From an uncultured Prevotella sp. (GTDB lineage Bacteria; Bacteroidota; Bacteroidia; Bacteroidales; Bacteroidaceae), in contig ONAR01000008.1 in NCBI GenBank assembly GCA_900315835.1, positions 31,957-95,956 of the forward strand: a DNA stretch of 64,000 bases. Direction: 5' to 3'. Of the stretch, positions 16,478-26,204 are shown piece after piece. The translations under genes were made by a program, and so were the position numbers. Every line of letters starts with the position of its first letter. Position 1 is the stretch's first letter. The notes beneath the pieces were generated by a model that was not told the origin of the DNA, did no database searches, and saw nothing but the letters and a program-made list of their open reading frames with translations.

Positions 16478-17146
16478 ATGGCAAGGCGACCCATCTGGCA
16501 TGACGACTACTGGCTGCTGCTCATCAAGCTCTTCTTGAAGCGGCCACAGGGGGTGAAACGGCTCTATAGCAAGGACCTCGTCGACGTGGCGCTCGAGCTC
16601 CACCTCCACCCCACTTACATCCACCGCAAGCTCATGCAGCTGCGCAGCATCGACACCCCACGACTGCAACGCATGTGGGACCGCTATGCCACCAGTCCAC
16701 GACGGCTGAGCCGCGGCATCGCACTGCTGCGGCAGATGAAAGGCTTCGGCAATGCCGACGCGTTCTTCGCGGGGGTTACCGAGGAAACCGAGACCTGGGA
16801 GAAGGACTTCCAACCCATCGCCTTCACCCTACCCGACGGCAAACCCAACACCAGTCTCACGCCGGCCATGCTCATCATGATCCTCGACCTCTACTTCCGT
16901 CTCACGCCGCTGACGATGGTGCCGGAGACGCCTGAGGTGCAGGAACTGGCCAAGCTCATGCGCATCAACCCAACGCAGGTGGCCAGCGTCATGGAGGTGT
17001 TTCGCGTCTGCGACCCCTACATCACCAGCGAGGAATTCATCGTCTCGCCCCTCCTCACGCCCTGCATGGAGGTGTGGAAACGATTCGGCAATGACCCCGA
17101 GCAACTCACCGCCTTAGCCGCTCAGTTAAAAGACTATTGGAAATAA
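16478..17146 (+). CDS. Conserved Bacteroidetes protein of unknown function upstream of rpoN
   Basis: 222 residues from MARRPIWHDDYW; the reading frame extends further upstream but would cross the promoter. The sequence is mostly helical, with basic segments (YIHRKLMQLRSIDTPRLQRMWDRY) and a C-terminal part (VQELAKLMRINPTQVASVMEVF) that resembles a helix-turn-helix. No catalytic motif is recognised. It sits 4 nt before rpoN under one promoter, so a regulatory or nucleic-acid-binding role is plausible but unproven. Confidence 0.75.
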   Translation: MARRPIWHDDYWLLLIKLFLKRPQGVKRLYSKDLVDVALELHLHPTYIHRKLMQLRSIDTPRLQRMWDRYATSPRRLSRGIALLRQMKGFGNADAFFAGVTEETETWEKDFQPIAFTLPDGKPNTSLTPAMLIMILDLYFRLTPLTMVPETPEVQELAKLMRINPTQVASVMEVFRVCDPYITSEEFIVSPLLTPCMEVWKRFGNDPEQLTALAAQLKDYWK

Positions 17147-17150
17147 GACC

Positions 17151-18653
17151 ATGGCACAAAAACTCATTCAGACTCAGACGCAGCAACAAGTACAGCAACA
17201 GCGCCTCTCGCAGCAGCAGATGCTGCAGGTGAAGCTGCTGGAGATGCCATTGGCCGAACTGGAGCAGAACATCAACGCCGAGCTCGACGACAACCCCGCC
17301 CTCGAGGAGCGCAGAGACGACCTTGACGACGTGACCGACAAAGACAAAGAGCCCGACGACGAATACGGCGACGAAACGGAGGAGAAGACCGAGCGCGAGG
17401 AGCGTGAGGAAGCTCTCGACAACGCGCTGGAGAGTCTGAACGCTGACGACGACATGCCCGCACCTACCTCGAACGGCTCCTACGGCAACGACGACGCCGA
17501 GCGCGAGGAGATGGTATGGGGCGACACGACATCGTTCTACGACAAACTCAAGGAGCAGATGGGTGAACTGGAACTCACCCCGCAGCAGCAGGAAATCATG
17601 GAATACCTCATCGGGTCGCTCGACAGCGACGGACTGCTGCGCAAATCGCTCGACGACATTGCCGACGAACTGGCCATCTACCACAACATCGACGTGCCGG
17701 TGAAAGAGATTGAGCAACTGCTCCACAAGCTCCAGACCTTCGACCCGCCAGGCATCGGTGCCCGATCGCTGCAGGAGTGCCTGCTGCTGCAGATACGGGC
17801 CAAGCGCAAAAGCGTCGTACGCGACCTCATGGAGAAGGTCATCAAGGACCATTTCGACGAGTTCACCAAGAAGCATTGGGATAAGATAGCGCAGGCCCTG
17901 CAACTCACTAAGGACCAGGCCGACTACGTGCGCCACGAGCTGACGAAGCTCAACCCCAAGCCCGGCTCATCGCTCGGCGAGACCGAAGGCCGCAACATCC
18001 AGCAGATAACGCCCGACTTCATCATCGACACCGACGACGACGGCCACGTCACCTTCACCCTCAACCACGGCCGCATCCCCGAGCTGAAGATATCGTCGTC
18101 GTTCGCCGACATGGTCGACACCTACCGCAACAACCGGCAGAACATGAACCGGAAAGAGAAAGAGGCCCTGCTCTATGCCAAGGAGAAAGTAGACAAGGCG
18201 CAGGGCTATATCGAGGCCATCAAGCAGCGGCGCCACACGCTCTACGTCACGATGAAGGCCATCATCGACTGGCAGAAGAAATACTTCCAGACGGGCGACG
18301 AGGCCGATCTCAAGCCGATGATTCTGAAGGACATCGCGCAGAAGACCAACCTCGACATCTCGACCATCTCCAGAGTGAGCAACATGAAATACGCACAGAC
18401 CCGCTGGGGCACGTTCCCCCTGCGCTTCTTCTTCACCGACAGCTACGTCACCGACGAGGGCAAGGAGATGTCGACGCGTAAGATCAAGCTCGCCCTGCAC
18501 GACCTCATCAACCATGAGGACAAGCATAAGCCGCTGAGCGACGACGCCCTGGCCGCCATGATGGCCAAGAAGGGCTTCCCCATCGCCCGACGCACGGTGG
18601 CCAAATACCGCGAGCAACTGGGACTGCCCGTGGCAAGACTGAGAAAACAATGA
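17151..18653 (+). CDS. rpoN: RNA polymerase sigma-54 factor
   Basis: An alternative sigma factor that needs AAA+ activators. The N-terminal Gln-rich activator-interacting region (LSQQQMLQVKLLEMPLAELE, about 18-40) is followed by a very acidic linker (about 45-110), the core-binding domain, and the C-terminal RpoN box ARRTVAKYRE (about 479-488). The 500-residue length is usual. It overlaps the next gene by 4 nt (ATGA). No sigma-54 activator is seen in the window. Confidence 0.97.
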   Translation: MAQKLIQTQTQQQVQQQRLSQQQMLQVKLLEMPLAELEQNINAELDDNPALEERRDDLDDVTDKDKEPDDEYGDETEEKTEREEREEALDNALESLNADDDMPAPTSNGSYGNDDAEREEMVWGDTTSFYDKLKEQMGELELTPQQQEIMEYLIGSLDSDGLLRKSLDDIADELAIYHNIDVPVKEIEQLLHKLQTFDPPGIGARSLQECLLLQIRAKRKSVVRDLMEKVIKDHFDEFTKKHWDKIAQALQLTKDQADYVRHELTKLNPKPGSSLGETEGRNIQQITPDFIIDTDDDGHVTFTLNHGRIPELKISSSFADMVDTYRNNRQNMNRKEKEALLYAKEKVDKAQGYIEAIKQRRHTLYVTMKAIIDWQKKYFQTGDEADLKPMILKDIAQKTNLDISTISRVSNMKYAQTRWGTFPLRFFFTDSYVTDEGKEMSTRKIKLALHDLINHEDKHKPLSDDALAAMMAKKGFPIARRTVAKYREQLGLPVARLRKQ

Positions 18654-19267
18654 CAATGAGAGAGAAACAGATTATCATCGCCGCCCGTGTGATGAGCATG
18701 GTATTCACGCCGTTCTACCTGCCGTTGGTGGGACTGGCCGCCCTGTTCATCTTCAGCTACATGAGCCTCATGCCGTGGCAATACAAGCTCACGGTGCTGC
18801 TTATGGTGTATCTCTTCACCATCCTGCTCCCTACCCTGCTCATCCACGGCTACCGCAACTACCAGGGTTGGACGCGCATGCAGCTCGGCATGAAGGAGCG
18901 CCGTCTGGTGCCTTACGTCATCGCCATCCTCTGCTACTTCGGCTGCTACTACATGATGGTCTACCTCCACATACCGCAGTTCATGGCCAACATCCTCGTG
19001 GCGGCGCTCATCATCCAGGTGGTCTGCGCCATCATCAACGTCTGGTGGAAGGTGTCCACCCATACGGCGGCCATCGGAGGCTTCGAGGGCGCGCTGCTGG
19101 CCTTCTCCATCCTCTTCGCGTTCAATCCGCTGTGGTGGTTCTGCGTCATCCTCATCATCGCCGGCATGGTGGGCACAAGCCGCATGATTCTGCGCCAGCA
19201 CTCGCTCTCGCAGGTCGTCGTAGGCTTCCTCATCGGCGTCGTGGCAGGCTTCTGGGCCATCATATAG
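18650..19267 (+). CDS. PAP2-like polytopic membrane protein
   Basis: 205 residues with about six membrane helices. The segments KVSTHTAAIGG and SRMILRQHSLSQVVVG sit where PAP2 phosphatases have PSGH and SRxxxxxHxxxD motifs, so this is probably a PAP2-superfamily lipid phosphatase or a relative. The first motif is degenerate (STHT for PSGH) and the Lys/Arg of motif 1 is not obvious, so activity is uncertain. Its start overlaps the rpoN stop by 4 nt, indicating coupled translation. Confidence 0.7.
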   Translation: MTMREKQIIIAARVMSMVFTPFYLPLVGLAALFIFSYMSLMPWQYKLTVLLMVYLFTILLPTLLIHGYRNYQGWTRMQLGMKERRLVPYVIAILCYFGCYYMMVYLHIPQFMANILVAALIIQVVCAIINVWWKVSTHTAAIGGFEGALLAFSILFAFNPLWWFCVILIIAGMVGTSRMILRQHSLSQVVVGFLIGVVAGFWAII

Positions 19268-19268
19268 A

Positions 19269-19323
19269 CTTTGGTGGCAGTGTAGTGGCCGGCACCAGGC
19301 CGGCCACTACACTGCCACCAAAG
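19269..19323. repeat. REP-like element as a 24-bp perfect hairpin
   Basis: Arms 19269-19292 and 19300-19323 are perfect reverse complements around a 7-nt loop, and include GTAGTGGCCGG on both strands. It is the most symmetric copy of the family. It starts 2 nt after the upstream stop codon and may act as a terminator or mRNA-end structure. Confidence 0.9.
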
Positions 19324-19420
19324 TTGTACACCTGCACGGACATTAAGATTTGAACAAAAGCATGCAAGGACCACGAACAAATAAGGCAATAAGAATTAAA
19401 TACTAATAATATCAGGTAAT

Positions 19421-19927
19421 ATGAAACCATTAGTGAGTATCATCATGGGGTCAACAAGCGACCTTCCAGTCATGGAGAAAGCTTGCAAATGGCTTGAGGC
19501 ACAGGAAATTCCATTTGAGATGAACGCGCTTTCAGCCCATCGCACGCCCGACGCTGTGGAGCAGTTTGCCAAAGGTGCCAAGGCCCGCGGCGTGAAGGTC
19601 ATCATCGCGGGTGCTGGCATGGCTGCCGCCCTGCCCGGTGTCATCGCCGCCTCTACCCCACTGCCGGTCATCGGCGTACCCATCAAGGGCATGCTCGACG
19701 GCCTCGATGCCATGCTCTCCATCATCCAGATGCCGCCGGGCATCCCCGTGGCTACGGTGGGCGTCAATGGTGCGCAGAACGCCGCCATCCTCGCCGCTGA
19801 GATGATAGCACTCGGCGATGAGACCATCGCCAAGAAGGTCGACGCATGGAAGGCCAGCCTCGGACAGAAGATTGAGAAGGCCAACAAGGAACTCGCTGAG
19901 ATTAAGGACTATAAATTCAAGTGCTGA
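19421..19927 (+). CDS. purE: N5-carboxyaminoimidazole ribonucleotide mutase
   Basis: Purine synthesis: rearranges N5-CAIR to CAIR. Signature [13 protein letters not shown] (residues 7-19), SAHRTPD (about 39-45) with the catalytic His, and [14 protein letters not shown]. At 168 residues it has the class I PurE length. It is followed by ispG 3 nt later, so the two are probably co-transcribed although their pathways differ. Confidence 0.96.
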   Translation: MKPLVSIIMGSTSDLPVMEKACKWLEAQEIPFEMNALSAHRTPDAVEQFAKGAKARGVKVIIAGAGMAAALPGVIAASTPLPVIGVPIKGMLDGLDAMLSIIQMPPGIPVATVGVNGAQNAAILAAEMIALGDETIAKKVDAWKASLGQKIEKANKELAEIKDYKFKC

Positions 19928-19930
19928 GCC

Positions 19931-21868
19931 ATGGATCTGTTTAACTATCACCGGCGGGAGACGTCGGTGGTGCACATCGGCGCACTCGACATGGGTGGCA
20001 ACAACCCCATCCGCATCCAGTCGATGACCACCACCAACACCGACGACACTGAGGCCAGCGTAGCGCAGGCCGAGCGCATCATCAAGGCCGGCGGTGAGCT
20101 CGTGCGCCTCACCACGCAGGGCAAGCGCGAGGCCGAGAACCTGAAGAACATCAATGCGGGCATACGCGCCGACGGCTTCAACACACCGCTCGTGGCCGAC
20201 GTCCACTTCAACCCCAACGTGGCCGACGTCGCCGCACTCTATGCCGAGAAGGTACGCATCAACCCCGGCAACTACGTCGACCCGGCCCGACGCTTCATCA
20301 AACACGAGTACACCGACGCCGAATACGCCGACGAACTGAAGAAGATTGACAACCGCTTCGTGCCCTTCCTCAACATCTGCAAGGCGCACCACACCGCCAT
20401 CCGCATCGGCGTCAACCACGGCTCGCTCTCCGACCGCATACGCAACCGCTACGGCGACACGCCCGAGGGCATCGTCGAAAGCTGTATGGAGTTCCTGCGC
20501 ATCTGCAAACGCGAGCATTTCAACGATGTCGTCATCTCCATCAAGTCGAGCAATACGGTGGTCATGGTGCAGTCGGTGCGCCTGCTGGTCGACACGATGA
20601 ACAAGGAAGACATGCACTATCCGCTCCACCTCGGCGTCACCGAGGCCGGTGAGGGTGAGGACGGCCGCATCAAGAGTGCCGTGGGCATCGGCGCTCTGCT
20701 GGCCGACGGCATCGGCGACACCATCCGCGTATCGCTCACCGAAGAGCCTGAGGCTGAGATTCCTGTGGCCCGCCACCTCGTCGACTACATCGGTCGTAAG
20801 GCCGGCCACGTGCTCATCCCCGGCGAGGCCTACAGCGGCTTCAACTGGCTCCGGCCCGAGCGCCGCGCCACCACCCCCGTCGGCATCGTCGGCGGCAGTC
20901 AGGTGCCGGTGGTCATTGCTTCTGCCACATCAAACCCATCAAACCCATCCACCCCATTAAACCCATCATCCCCATTAAACCCATCAACCCCATCCACCCC
21001 ATTAAACCCATCATCCCCTTCCCCCGACTTCCTCTACGTCGGCTCCACGCTGCCCTCCACGATTACCCCCGGCCAGCGCTACATCGTCGACTATCAGCTC
21101 TACGCCCAGCTGCTGCAGGAAGGCAAAATCAAGAACGGACAGTGGAATGGCGCTAAATGGGCGCCCATCTTCCCCGTTGTAGCCATGCCGTTCATCGGCA
21201 TGATCGAGGCCAAGATGAAGTTCCTCGTCTTGCAGTTCGGTACACCGTCGGAAGAGTATTTGGCTTGTCTGAAGGCCCACCCAGAGGTCATCGTGGTCTG
21301 CACGAGCAACCATCAGAACCGCCTCGGCAGTCAGCGCGCACTGGTCCACGAGATAATGAACGCCGGCTTGCGAAACCCCGTCGTCTTTGCCCAGATGTAT
21401 AAGCTCAACGACAAGGAGGAGTTTCAATTGGAGTCAGCAGCCGATATGAGCGCGCTGATGATGGACGGACTGACCGATGGACTGTGGTTACTCAACGAGG
21501 GAGATATCGCAGCAGAGACCATTGTAGACACCTCATTCGCGATTCTGCAGGCTGGTCGTCTGCGCACGTCGAAGGTGGAGTACATCAGTTGCCCCGGTTG
21601 CGGCCGCACGCTCTATAACCTGCAGGACACCATCAAGCGCATCCACGAGGCCACGAAAGATATGAAGGGCCTGAAGATTGGTATCATGGGCTGCATCGTC
21701 AACGGCCCCGGTGAGATGGCCGATGCCGACTACGGCTATGTCGGTGCCGGCCCTGGCAAAATCTCGCTCTACAAGGGCAAGGAGTGCGTCGAGCATGCCA
21801 TTCCCGAGAGCGAGGCCGTCGACCACCTCCTCGCGTTTATCAAGAAAGACAGAGAAAGCGAGGGGTGA
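19931..21868 (+). CDS. ispG: 4-hydroxy-3-methylbut-2-enyl-diphosphate synthase, three-domain form with repeat insertion
   Basis: MEP-pathway isoprenoid enzyme with a [4Fe-4S] cluster. An N-terminal TIM barrel (about 10-290) is followed by the extra domain typical of plant, Chlamydia and Bacteroidetes enzymes, and a C-terminal iron-sulfur domain with CPGC (Cys554, Cys557), Cys588 in GCIVNGPGE and Glu595. Residues ~334-364 are a low-complexity stretch of NPSTPLNPSS-like units encoded by the 9-bp AAACCCATC family found in four places here. The frame is preserved, so the enzyme is probably still functional. 645 residues is slightly long for the family. Confidence 0.95.
   Translation: MDLFNYHRRETSVVHIGALDMGGNNPIRIQSMTTTNTDDTEASVAQAERIIKAGGELVRLTTQGKREAENLKNINAGIRADGFNTPLVADVHFNPNVADVAALYAEKVRINPGNYVDPARRFIKHEYTDAEYADELKKIDNRFVPFLNICKAHHTAIRIGVNHGSLSDRIRNRYGDTPEGIVESCMEFLRICKREHFNDVVISIKSSNTVVMVQSVRLLVDTMNKEDMHYPLHLGVTEAGEGEDGRIKSAVGIGALLADGIGDTIRVSLTEEPEAEIPVARHLVDYIGRKAGHVLIPGEAYSGFNWLRPERRATTPVGIVGGSQVPVVIASATSNPSNPSTPLNPSSPLNPSTPSTPLNPSSPSPDFLYVGSTLPSTITPGQRYIVDYQLYAQLLQEGKIKNGQWNGAKWAPIFPVVAMPFIGMIEAKMKFLVLQFGTPSEEYLACLKAHPEVIVVCTSNHQNRLGSQRALVHEIMNAGLRNPVVFAQMYKLNDKEEFQLESAADMSALMMDGLTDGLWLLNEGDIAAETIVDTSFAILQAGRLRTSKVEYISCPGCGRTLYNLQDTIKRIHEATKDMKGLKIGIMGCIVNGPGEMADADYGYVGAGPGKISLYKGKECVEHAIPESEAVDHLLAFIKKDRESEG
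20930..21022 (+). repeat. 9-bp CCCAT(C/T)AAA array inside ispG
   Basis: About ten in-frame units of AAACCCATC/AACCCCATC/ACCCCATTA encode Asn-Pro-Ser/Thr-rich residues. The same family forms intergenic arrays at 7758-7922, 14147-14194 and 41965-42021. Confidence 0.9.
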
Positions 21869-21879
21869 GGAGTGAGGCT

Positions 21880-21985
21880 TTTAGAAGGCCGGAAGGCGGA
21901 AGGCCGGAAGCTTTTAGAAGTCCTGAAGTCGGAAGTCAAGAAGTCCGGAAGTCAAGAAGTCCGGAAGTCCAGTCATTACAATAAG
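21880..21985. repeat. GAAGTCCGG-family array after ispG
   Basis: Degenerate GGAAGGC units pass into AAGTCCGGAAGTC units and end CCAGTCATTACAATAAG, the same terminus as at 10262-10399. Confidence 0.85.
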
Positions 21986-21997
21986 GGGTGGCTATGG

Positions 21998-22127
21998 CTT
22001 CTATAGTTTCTATAGCGTCTATAGTTTCTATAGCGTCTATAGTTTCTATAGCGTCTATAGTTTCTATAGCGTCTATAGCGTCTATAGCATCTATAGCGTC
22101 TATAGTTTCTATAGCGTCTATGGTTTC
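21998..22127. repeat. TCTATAGCG/TCTATAGTT 9-bp (18-bp composite) array
   Basis: About fourteen 9-bp units alternate between TCTATAGCG and TCTATAGTT, giving an 18-bp higher-order period. CTATAG is itself palindromic. Remnants (GCGTCTATAGACGC) occur at 22254-22268 before the tRNA. No gene is seen in 21869-22312. Confidence 0.9.
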
Positions 22128-22312
22128 TCTCTTCCCAGCCTCCGTGGGGTAGGGCGCGGCGCGTTTCTTCCCCCTCGCCGCAAACTTTCGGGGCATTTAT
22201 TTTGCCCTTTGCAAAAAAGATGGTAAATTTGCCGCGCTAAAGCTACGTGGAGAGCGTCTATAGACGCTACGTAAGAGCCTACACGCTACATGAAGAGCTT
22301 TAGTCGTGTGTT

Positions 22313-22384
22313 GGTCTGATAGTTCAATGGATAGAACGGAGGTTTCCTAAACCTTTGATCTGGGTTCGATTCCCAGTCGGACTA
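22313..22384 (+). tRNA. tRNA-Arg (anticodon CCT)
   Basis: A 72-nt cloverleaf. The acceptor stem GGTCTGA/TCGGACT has a G.U first pair. The D stem is GTTC/GAAC, the anticodon stem GAGGT/ACCTT has loop TTCCTAA (CCT), and the T arm is CTGGG/CCCAG with TTCGATT. CCA is not encoded. It reads AGG codons. Confidence 0.95.
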
Positions 22385-22386
22385 CA

Positions 22387-22422
22387 GAAACGGGCCGGGT
22401 CATTAAAGACCCGGCCCGTTTC
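22387..22422 (+). terminator. Hairpin after tRNA-Arg
   Basis: A perfect 15-bp stem (22387-22401 with 22408-22422) with loop ATTAAA sits two bases past the tRNA. There is no strong T-run, so it may act as a processing or termination structure. Confidence 0.6.
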
Positions 22423-22425
22423 TGC

Positions 22426-22569
22426 GTTCGGTGCCTCGCCCTTTTAAGGCGAGGGGTAGGGTAGTAGCTTCCCCGTTCGGTGCCTCGCCCTTTTAAGGCG
22501 AGGGGTAGGGTAGTAGCTTCCCCGTTCGGTGCCTCGCCTTTTTAAGGCGAGGGGTAGGGTCGGGTAGGG
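22426..22569. repeat. 49-bp tandem repeat, about three copies
   Basis: GTTCGGTGCCTCGCC starts at 22426, 22475 and 22524. Each unit holds the hairpin CCTCGCC(T)TTTAA(A)GGCGAGG. It lies immediately past the susD stop codon, so it would lie in the 3' UTR of that minus-strand gene. Confidence 0.92.
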
Positions 22570-24066
22570 CTACTTATAGTAGTCGTTCTGCTCATCTTCC
22601 AGGCTCGGGTTGGCGTTGATCTCATCCTGCGAGATCGGCAAGACGATACCGCCGTAAGTGCGGTCGATGGTCTTCGACCGATGGGTGACCGGCACATTCT
22701 GGAAGTCATCGTTATACTCGATGGTCTTGTTCATTCTGATCATATCAAAGAAGCGCTGTCCCTCGCCATACAGCTCCTTACTGCGCTCGTCGAGAATCAT
22801 ATCGTCAGACACCGTCGCAGCCGTGGCAGGCGCGAGCTTCGGCGCCCTACAACGGATGGCATTGAGGTACTTGGCAGCGGCAGCAGGGTCACCCGTATGC
22901 AAGGCGGCCTCGGCTGCGATGAGATAGACTTCCGACAGACGGATAATCTTTATGTTCACCGCCGTATACGACTCCTTGCCGTCGCCCTCCATGCTCAAGC
23001 CACCAAGATATTTGTAGCAGGCGCCACGACGCTCGTTACCCGTCTCAACCCAGTATTCATCGTTATCCATCACACCCCAGCGCACGTCGGTGGTGTCCTC
23101 GCCCAAGCGGTTGAGGAAGTAATCGCTGGCGAGGTACCAGCCCATGGCGTTGCGTTTCTGATTATAGCGCATGTAGTAGAAGCCAAGCGATGTCGTACCA
23201 AGGTCGGCCTCGGTATCGATGCCGAGCTCAAAGATTGACTCCGAGCCATACTGCCGTGCCCACGACGCAACCCACTGCTGGGGCGTATAAAGCGTGTATT
23301 TGCCGCTTTCTATCACCTCGCGGGCAGCAGCAAGGGCACCGGCGTAATCTTCCATGTAGAGCTTTACACGGGCCTGCAGGGCAACGTTACCGTAGTAGTC
23401 GAGGTAACCGTTGTGAACACTCTTGTCGGACGCCATGAGTTGCTGGCCCTCTGTGAGGTCGCTGATAATCTGCTTGTACACCGCCTCGACTGTAGCGCGG
23501 TGGGGCTGTGCGTCAGCCGCCAGCGTATTGAGCACCAGCGGCACGCCAAGCGCCGACTTGTTGTAGTTGTAGGGCTGGCCATAGAGGCGCACGAGGTCGA
23601 AATAAAACAGTGCCCGCAGCGACAGCGCCTCGCCCTTATAATAGTTGAACGCGGTGGAGCCGTCGGCCTGCAGCCGGTCGATATTCTCCAGCAGGTTGTT
23701 GGCTTGCATGATGCAGTAATAGCCCCTCGACCAGAAACCAGAGTAGCTGCCGCTGGTCGGCGTATGGTTGAACGTGTAGAGGGCATCGTTGCCACGGCCA
23801 TTGGCGTAAATCGTCATATCGCCGCCCTTGGCATCGCCATACAACAGGAAGTTGCGGCCATAATAAGACGACGAACTCATGAGGCTCATGATGCCGTTGA
23901 TGGCCACCTGGGCGTCAGCGGTCGTGGCGATGGACTCGCTGGCATTGGAGGCATTGGTGGGCTCCTCGTCGAGGAAACTGGAGCATGATGTGAATGTCAG
24001 CAGACAAAGTGCCAGCACCTGCATTGAAGTCTTACGTATCGTGTTGTTTAATCTATTCATAGTCAT
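22570..24066 (-). CDS. SusD/RagB-family outer-membrane glycan-binding lipoprotein
   Basis: The surface lipoprotein partner of a SusC-type TonB-dependent transporter. It has a signal with lipobox LTFTSC near residue 28, then SusD features: FLDEEPTNA, an N-terminal TPR-like helical region (EALSLRALFYFDLVRLYGQPY) and the C-terminal ILDERSKELYGEGQRFFDMIR with LPISQDEINANPSL. The full 498-residue length is intact. The start may be 6 nt later (MNRLNN). Its SusC partner just upstream is truncated, so the pair may be non-functional. No glycoside hydrolase is nearby to suggest a substrate. Confidence 0.93.
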   Translation of the reverse strand: MTMNRLNNTIRKTSMQVLALCLLTFTSCSSFLDEEPTNASNASESIATTADAQVAINGIMSLMSSSSYYGRNFLLYGDAKGGDMTIYANGRGNDALYTFNHTPTSGSYSGFWSRGYYCIMQANNLLENIDRLQADGSTAFNYYKGEALSLRALFYFDLVRLYGQPYNYNKSALGVPLVLNTLAADAQPHRATVEAVYKQIISDLTEGQQLMASDKSVHNGYLDYYGNVALQARVKLYMEDYAGALAAAREVIESGKYTLYTPQQWVASWARQYGSESIFELGIDTEADLGTTSLGFYYMRYNQKRNAMGWYLASDYFLNRLGEDTTDVRWGVMDNDEYWVETGNERRGACYKYLGGLSMEGDGKESYTAVNIKIIRLSEVYLIAAEAALHTGDPAAAAKYLNAIRCRAPKLAPATAATVSDDMILDERSKELYGEGQRFFDMIRMNKTIEYNDDFQNVPVTHRSKTIDRTYGGIVLPISQDEINANPSLEDEQNDYYK

Positions 24067-24078
24067 AATCCTCCCTGC

Positions 24079-26112
24079 TTAAAAAGTAATGTTAATGCCG
24101 AAGATAAAACTCTTGCCGATAGGCGTCTCCCATCCGCGTGTGCTGTAGCTGTTGACCTCGGGGTCGGCCTCCTTGTACTTGGAGAAGGTCAGCAGGTTCT
24201 CTGCATTGAAATAAACCCTCACATTGCTCATCCACACCTTGTTGACGAGCTGACGGGGTAGGGTATAGGCCAGGGTGAGCGTCTTAAGGCGCAGGTAGGT
24301 AGCGCTCGAGATATGGCGGCTGCTGTACTGTATAGCGTCGGTGAGGTCGTTGCCCGACAGTGCGGGCTCAGTGCCGTCGGTGTGGGTCGGCGTCCACATA
24401 TTCTCGTAGTAGCTCTCGGCCCTGATGCGCTCCCAATAGTAACCGTCGTCGGCCACGTCTTTGTAAGCGCCGTCGTAGAGGCTGCCGCCAAGCTTATAGG
24501 TGAAGTTCAGGCCCAGCTCAATACCTTTCCACGTAGCCGTTGTATTGATGCCGCCGGTAACGTCGGGAATACCGTTGCCGATGATGGTATAGTTGGCTTT
24601 GTTGTAGTCGTAGGTAGCGCCGCGGCCGTTGAAGGTGAAGTCGCCTTTCTGACCGTCGTCGGGGTCGTTGACGTAATAGACGCTCTTGCCGTTGGTCGGG
24701 TCAACGCCGGCCCATTCATAGCCGTAGAAAGCCAGGGTAGACTCGCCCTCGCGATAGATGAACTGCGCGCGGTTGTCGTCACCCGTGGGGTCGTACCAGA
24801 TGATGTCGGCACCGTTGTATAGCTTCTTCACCTTTGACGAGAGGAAGGTAGCGTTGACGCCCGCCGTCCAGACGAAGTCCTTCTTGCGCAGGATGTCGCC
24901 CTCGAGGGTGAGCTCGACGCCGTGGTTGTTGATCTTACCGATGTTCTGCAGCACCGAACTGAAGCCGGTGGTACCCGAGATGGGCACGTCTTGCAGCAAG
25001 TTCTTCGAGTTGCGCGTGAAGTACTCCACGGTACCGCGCAGCCGCTGATTGAAGAAACCGAAGTCGAGACCTACGTTGAAGGTATAGTTGGTCTCCCACG
25101 AGAGGTTGACATTGCTCATCTGCGAGATGATGCCTGCAGGATTGCCCATATATTTGGAGCTGTACGACATCAGGTTCATGTAAGCATAATTGGATGAAGG
25201 CAACGTACCGTTGACACCGTAGGAAGCTCTCAACTTCAAGTCGCTCAACCATTTGACCGGAGCCATAAACGCCTCCTGCTTGATGCGCCAGGCACCCGAC
25301 ACCGACCAGAAATTGCCCCAACGCTCTTCAGGAGCGAGCTTCGACGAACCGTCGCGACGATAGGAGGCCGACAGGAAATAGCGGTCGGCGTAGTTGTAAT
25401 CCACCTTTGAGATGATGGAAGCCAGCGTGTTACCCCATTGGTAACCGGCTGAGGAAAGGGTGCCTGCCGTCGATACGGTGTGCAGCGTACTGTTGGGCAG
25501 ATGGGTGCCCGAAGCGCGGGTGTAGTCGGTTGTGTTCTTCTCGGCCTCAAAGCCAAAGAGTAATCCAATGGTGTGGTCGCCGAACATCTTATTATACGAC
25601 GCCGTTGTCGACGATACCCACTTCTCGTAATTGGTGCGCATCTCATCGATGCTGCCCTCATCTGACGATCCGAGGAAGTGGTTGGCACTGTAGTAAAGAT
25701 GGTCACGCACATTGGTATTGTCGTAAGAGAAGATAGTGCGCAGGTCAAGACCGTCAAGCAGATGCAGCGTCACCGTCTCTACCGCCGACACACGGGTGTC
25801 AGTGGACTTATTCTCCCATTCATTGTCATAATAGAGGCCGTTGTAGGCATAGCTGCCGTAGCGCGTAGTCCAGTCCTCACCCGTAGCGTAGTTGGTAGGC
25901 CAGTAAAGGCCCCAGAGCAGGTTGCGCGTCTGCATGAAGTAGTTGCTTCCGGTGGTACGGGTATCGTTGTAACCGGTCTTCGTGATGCGCGCCAAACTGA
26001 CGTTGGTGTTGAAGTCAAGGAACTTTCCCACTTTCTGTGTGAGGTTGACGCGACCGGAGTAGCGCTTGAAACTGTTCTTGCGCAGACGGCCGTCGTCCTT
26101 CGTGTAAGACAA
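24079..26112 (-). pseudogene. SusC/RagA-type TonB-dependent transporter, 5'-truncated
   Basis: Encodes only the last ~677 residues of a transporter that is normally about 1,000. The signal peptide, carboxypeptidase-like domain, TonB box and plug domain are missing. Recognisable sequence begins abruptly at SYTKDDGRLRKNSFKRYSGR, an early barrel strand. The barrel then runs to the normal C-terminal end (GWETPIGKSFIFGINITF). The only start is TTG at 26112, with no promoter. Upstream, after ~90 bp, lies the secDF terminator and gene, leaving no room for the missing third. A deletion or rearrangement joined secDF to the susC interior. It ends 12 nt before susD. Confidence 0.88.
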
Positions 26113-26148
26113 GCAATTAGATGAAAATAAGGCCGAATAAACATCAAA

Positions 26149-26187
26149 AAAGCCAAGACCCCATGTGGAGTCTTGGCTTTACTATTA
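26149..26187 (-). terminator. Terminator of secDF
   Basis: The minus-strand stem AAAGCCAAGAC/GTCTTGGCTTT (26180-26170 with 26159-26149) is followed by a run of T. It separates secDF from the susC remnant. Confidence 0.85.
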
Positions 26188-26204
26188 TATATAAAGGTGT
26201 AGGA

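Noticed and set aside
21936-22196. 86-residue minus-strand ORF of ETIDAI repeats
   Set aside because: A translation of the 9-bp TCTATAGCG array with no gene context.
22254-22312. Possible attachment site beside tRNA-Arg
   Set aside because: No repeat of the tRNA 3' end and no integrase gene is visible nearby.
25779-26156. Possible frameshifted 5' part of susC in another frame
   Set aside because: The alternative-frame translation shows no plug-domain or signal-peptide features; the missing part is absent, not frameshifted.
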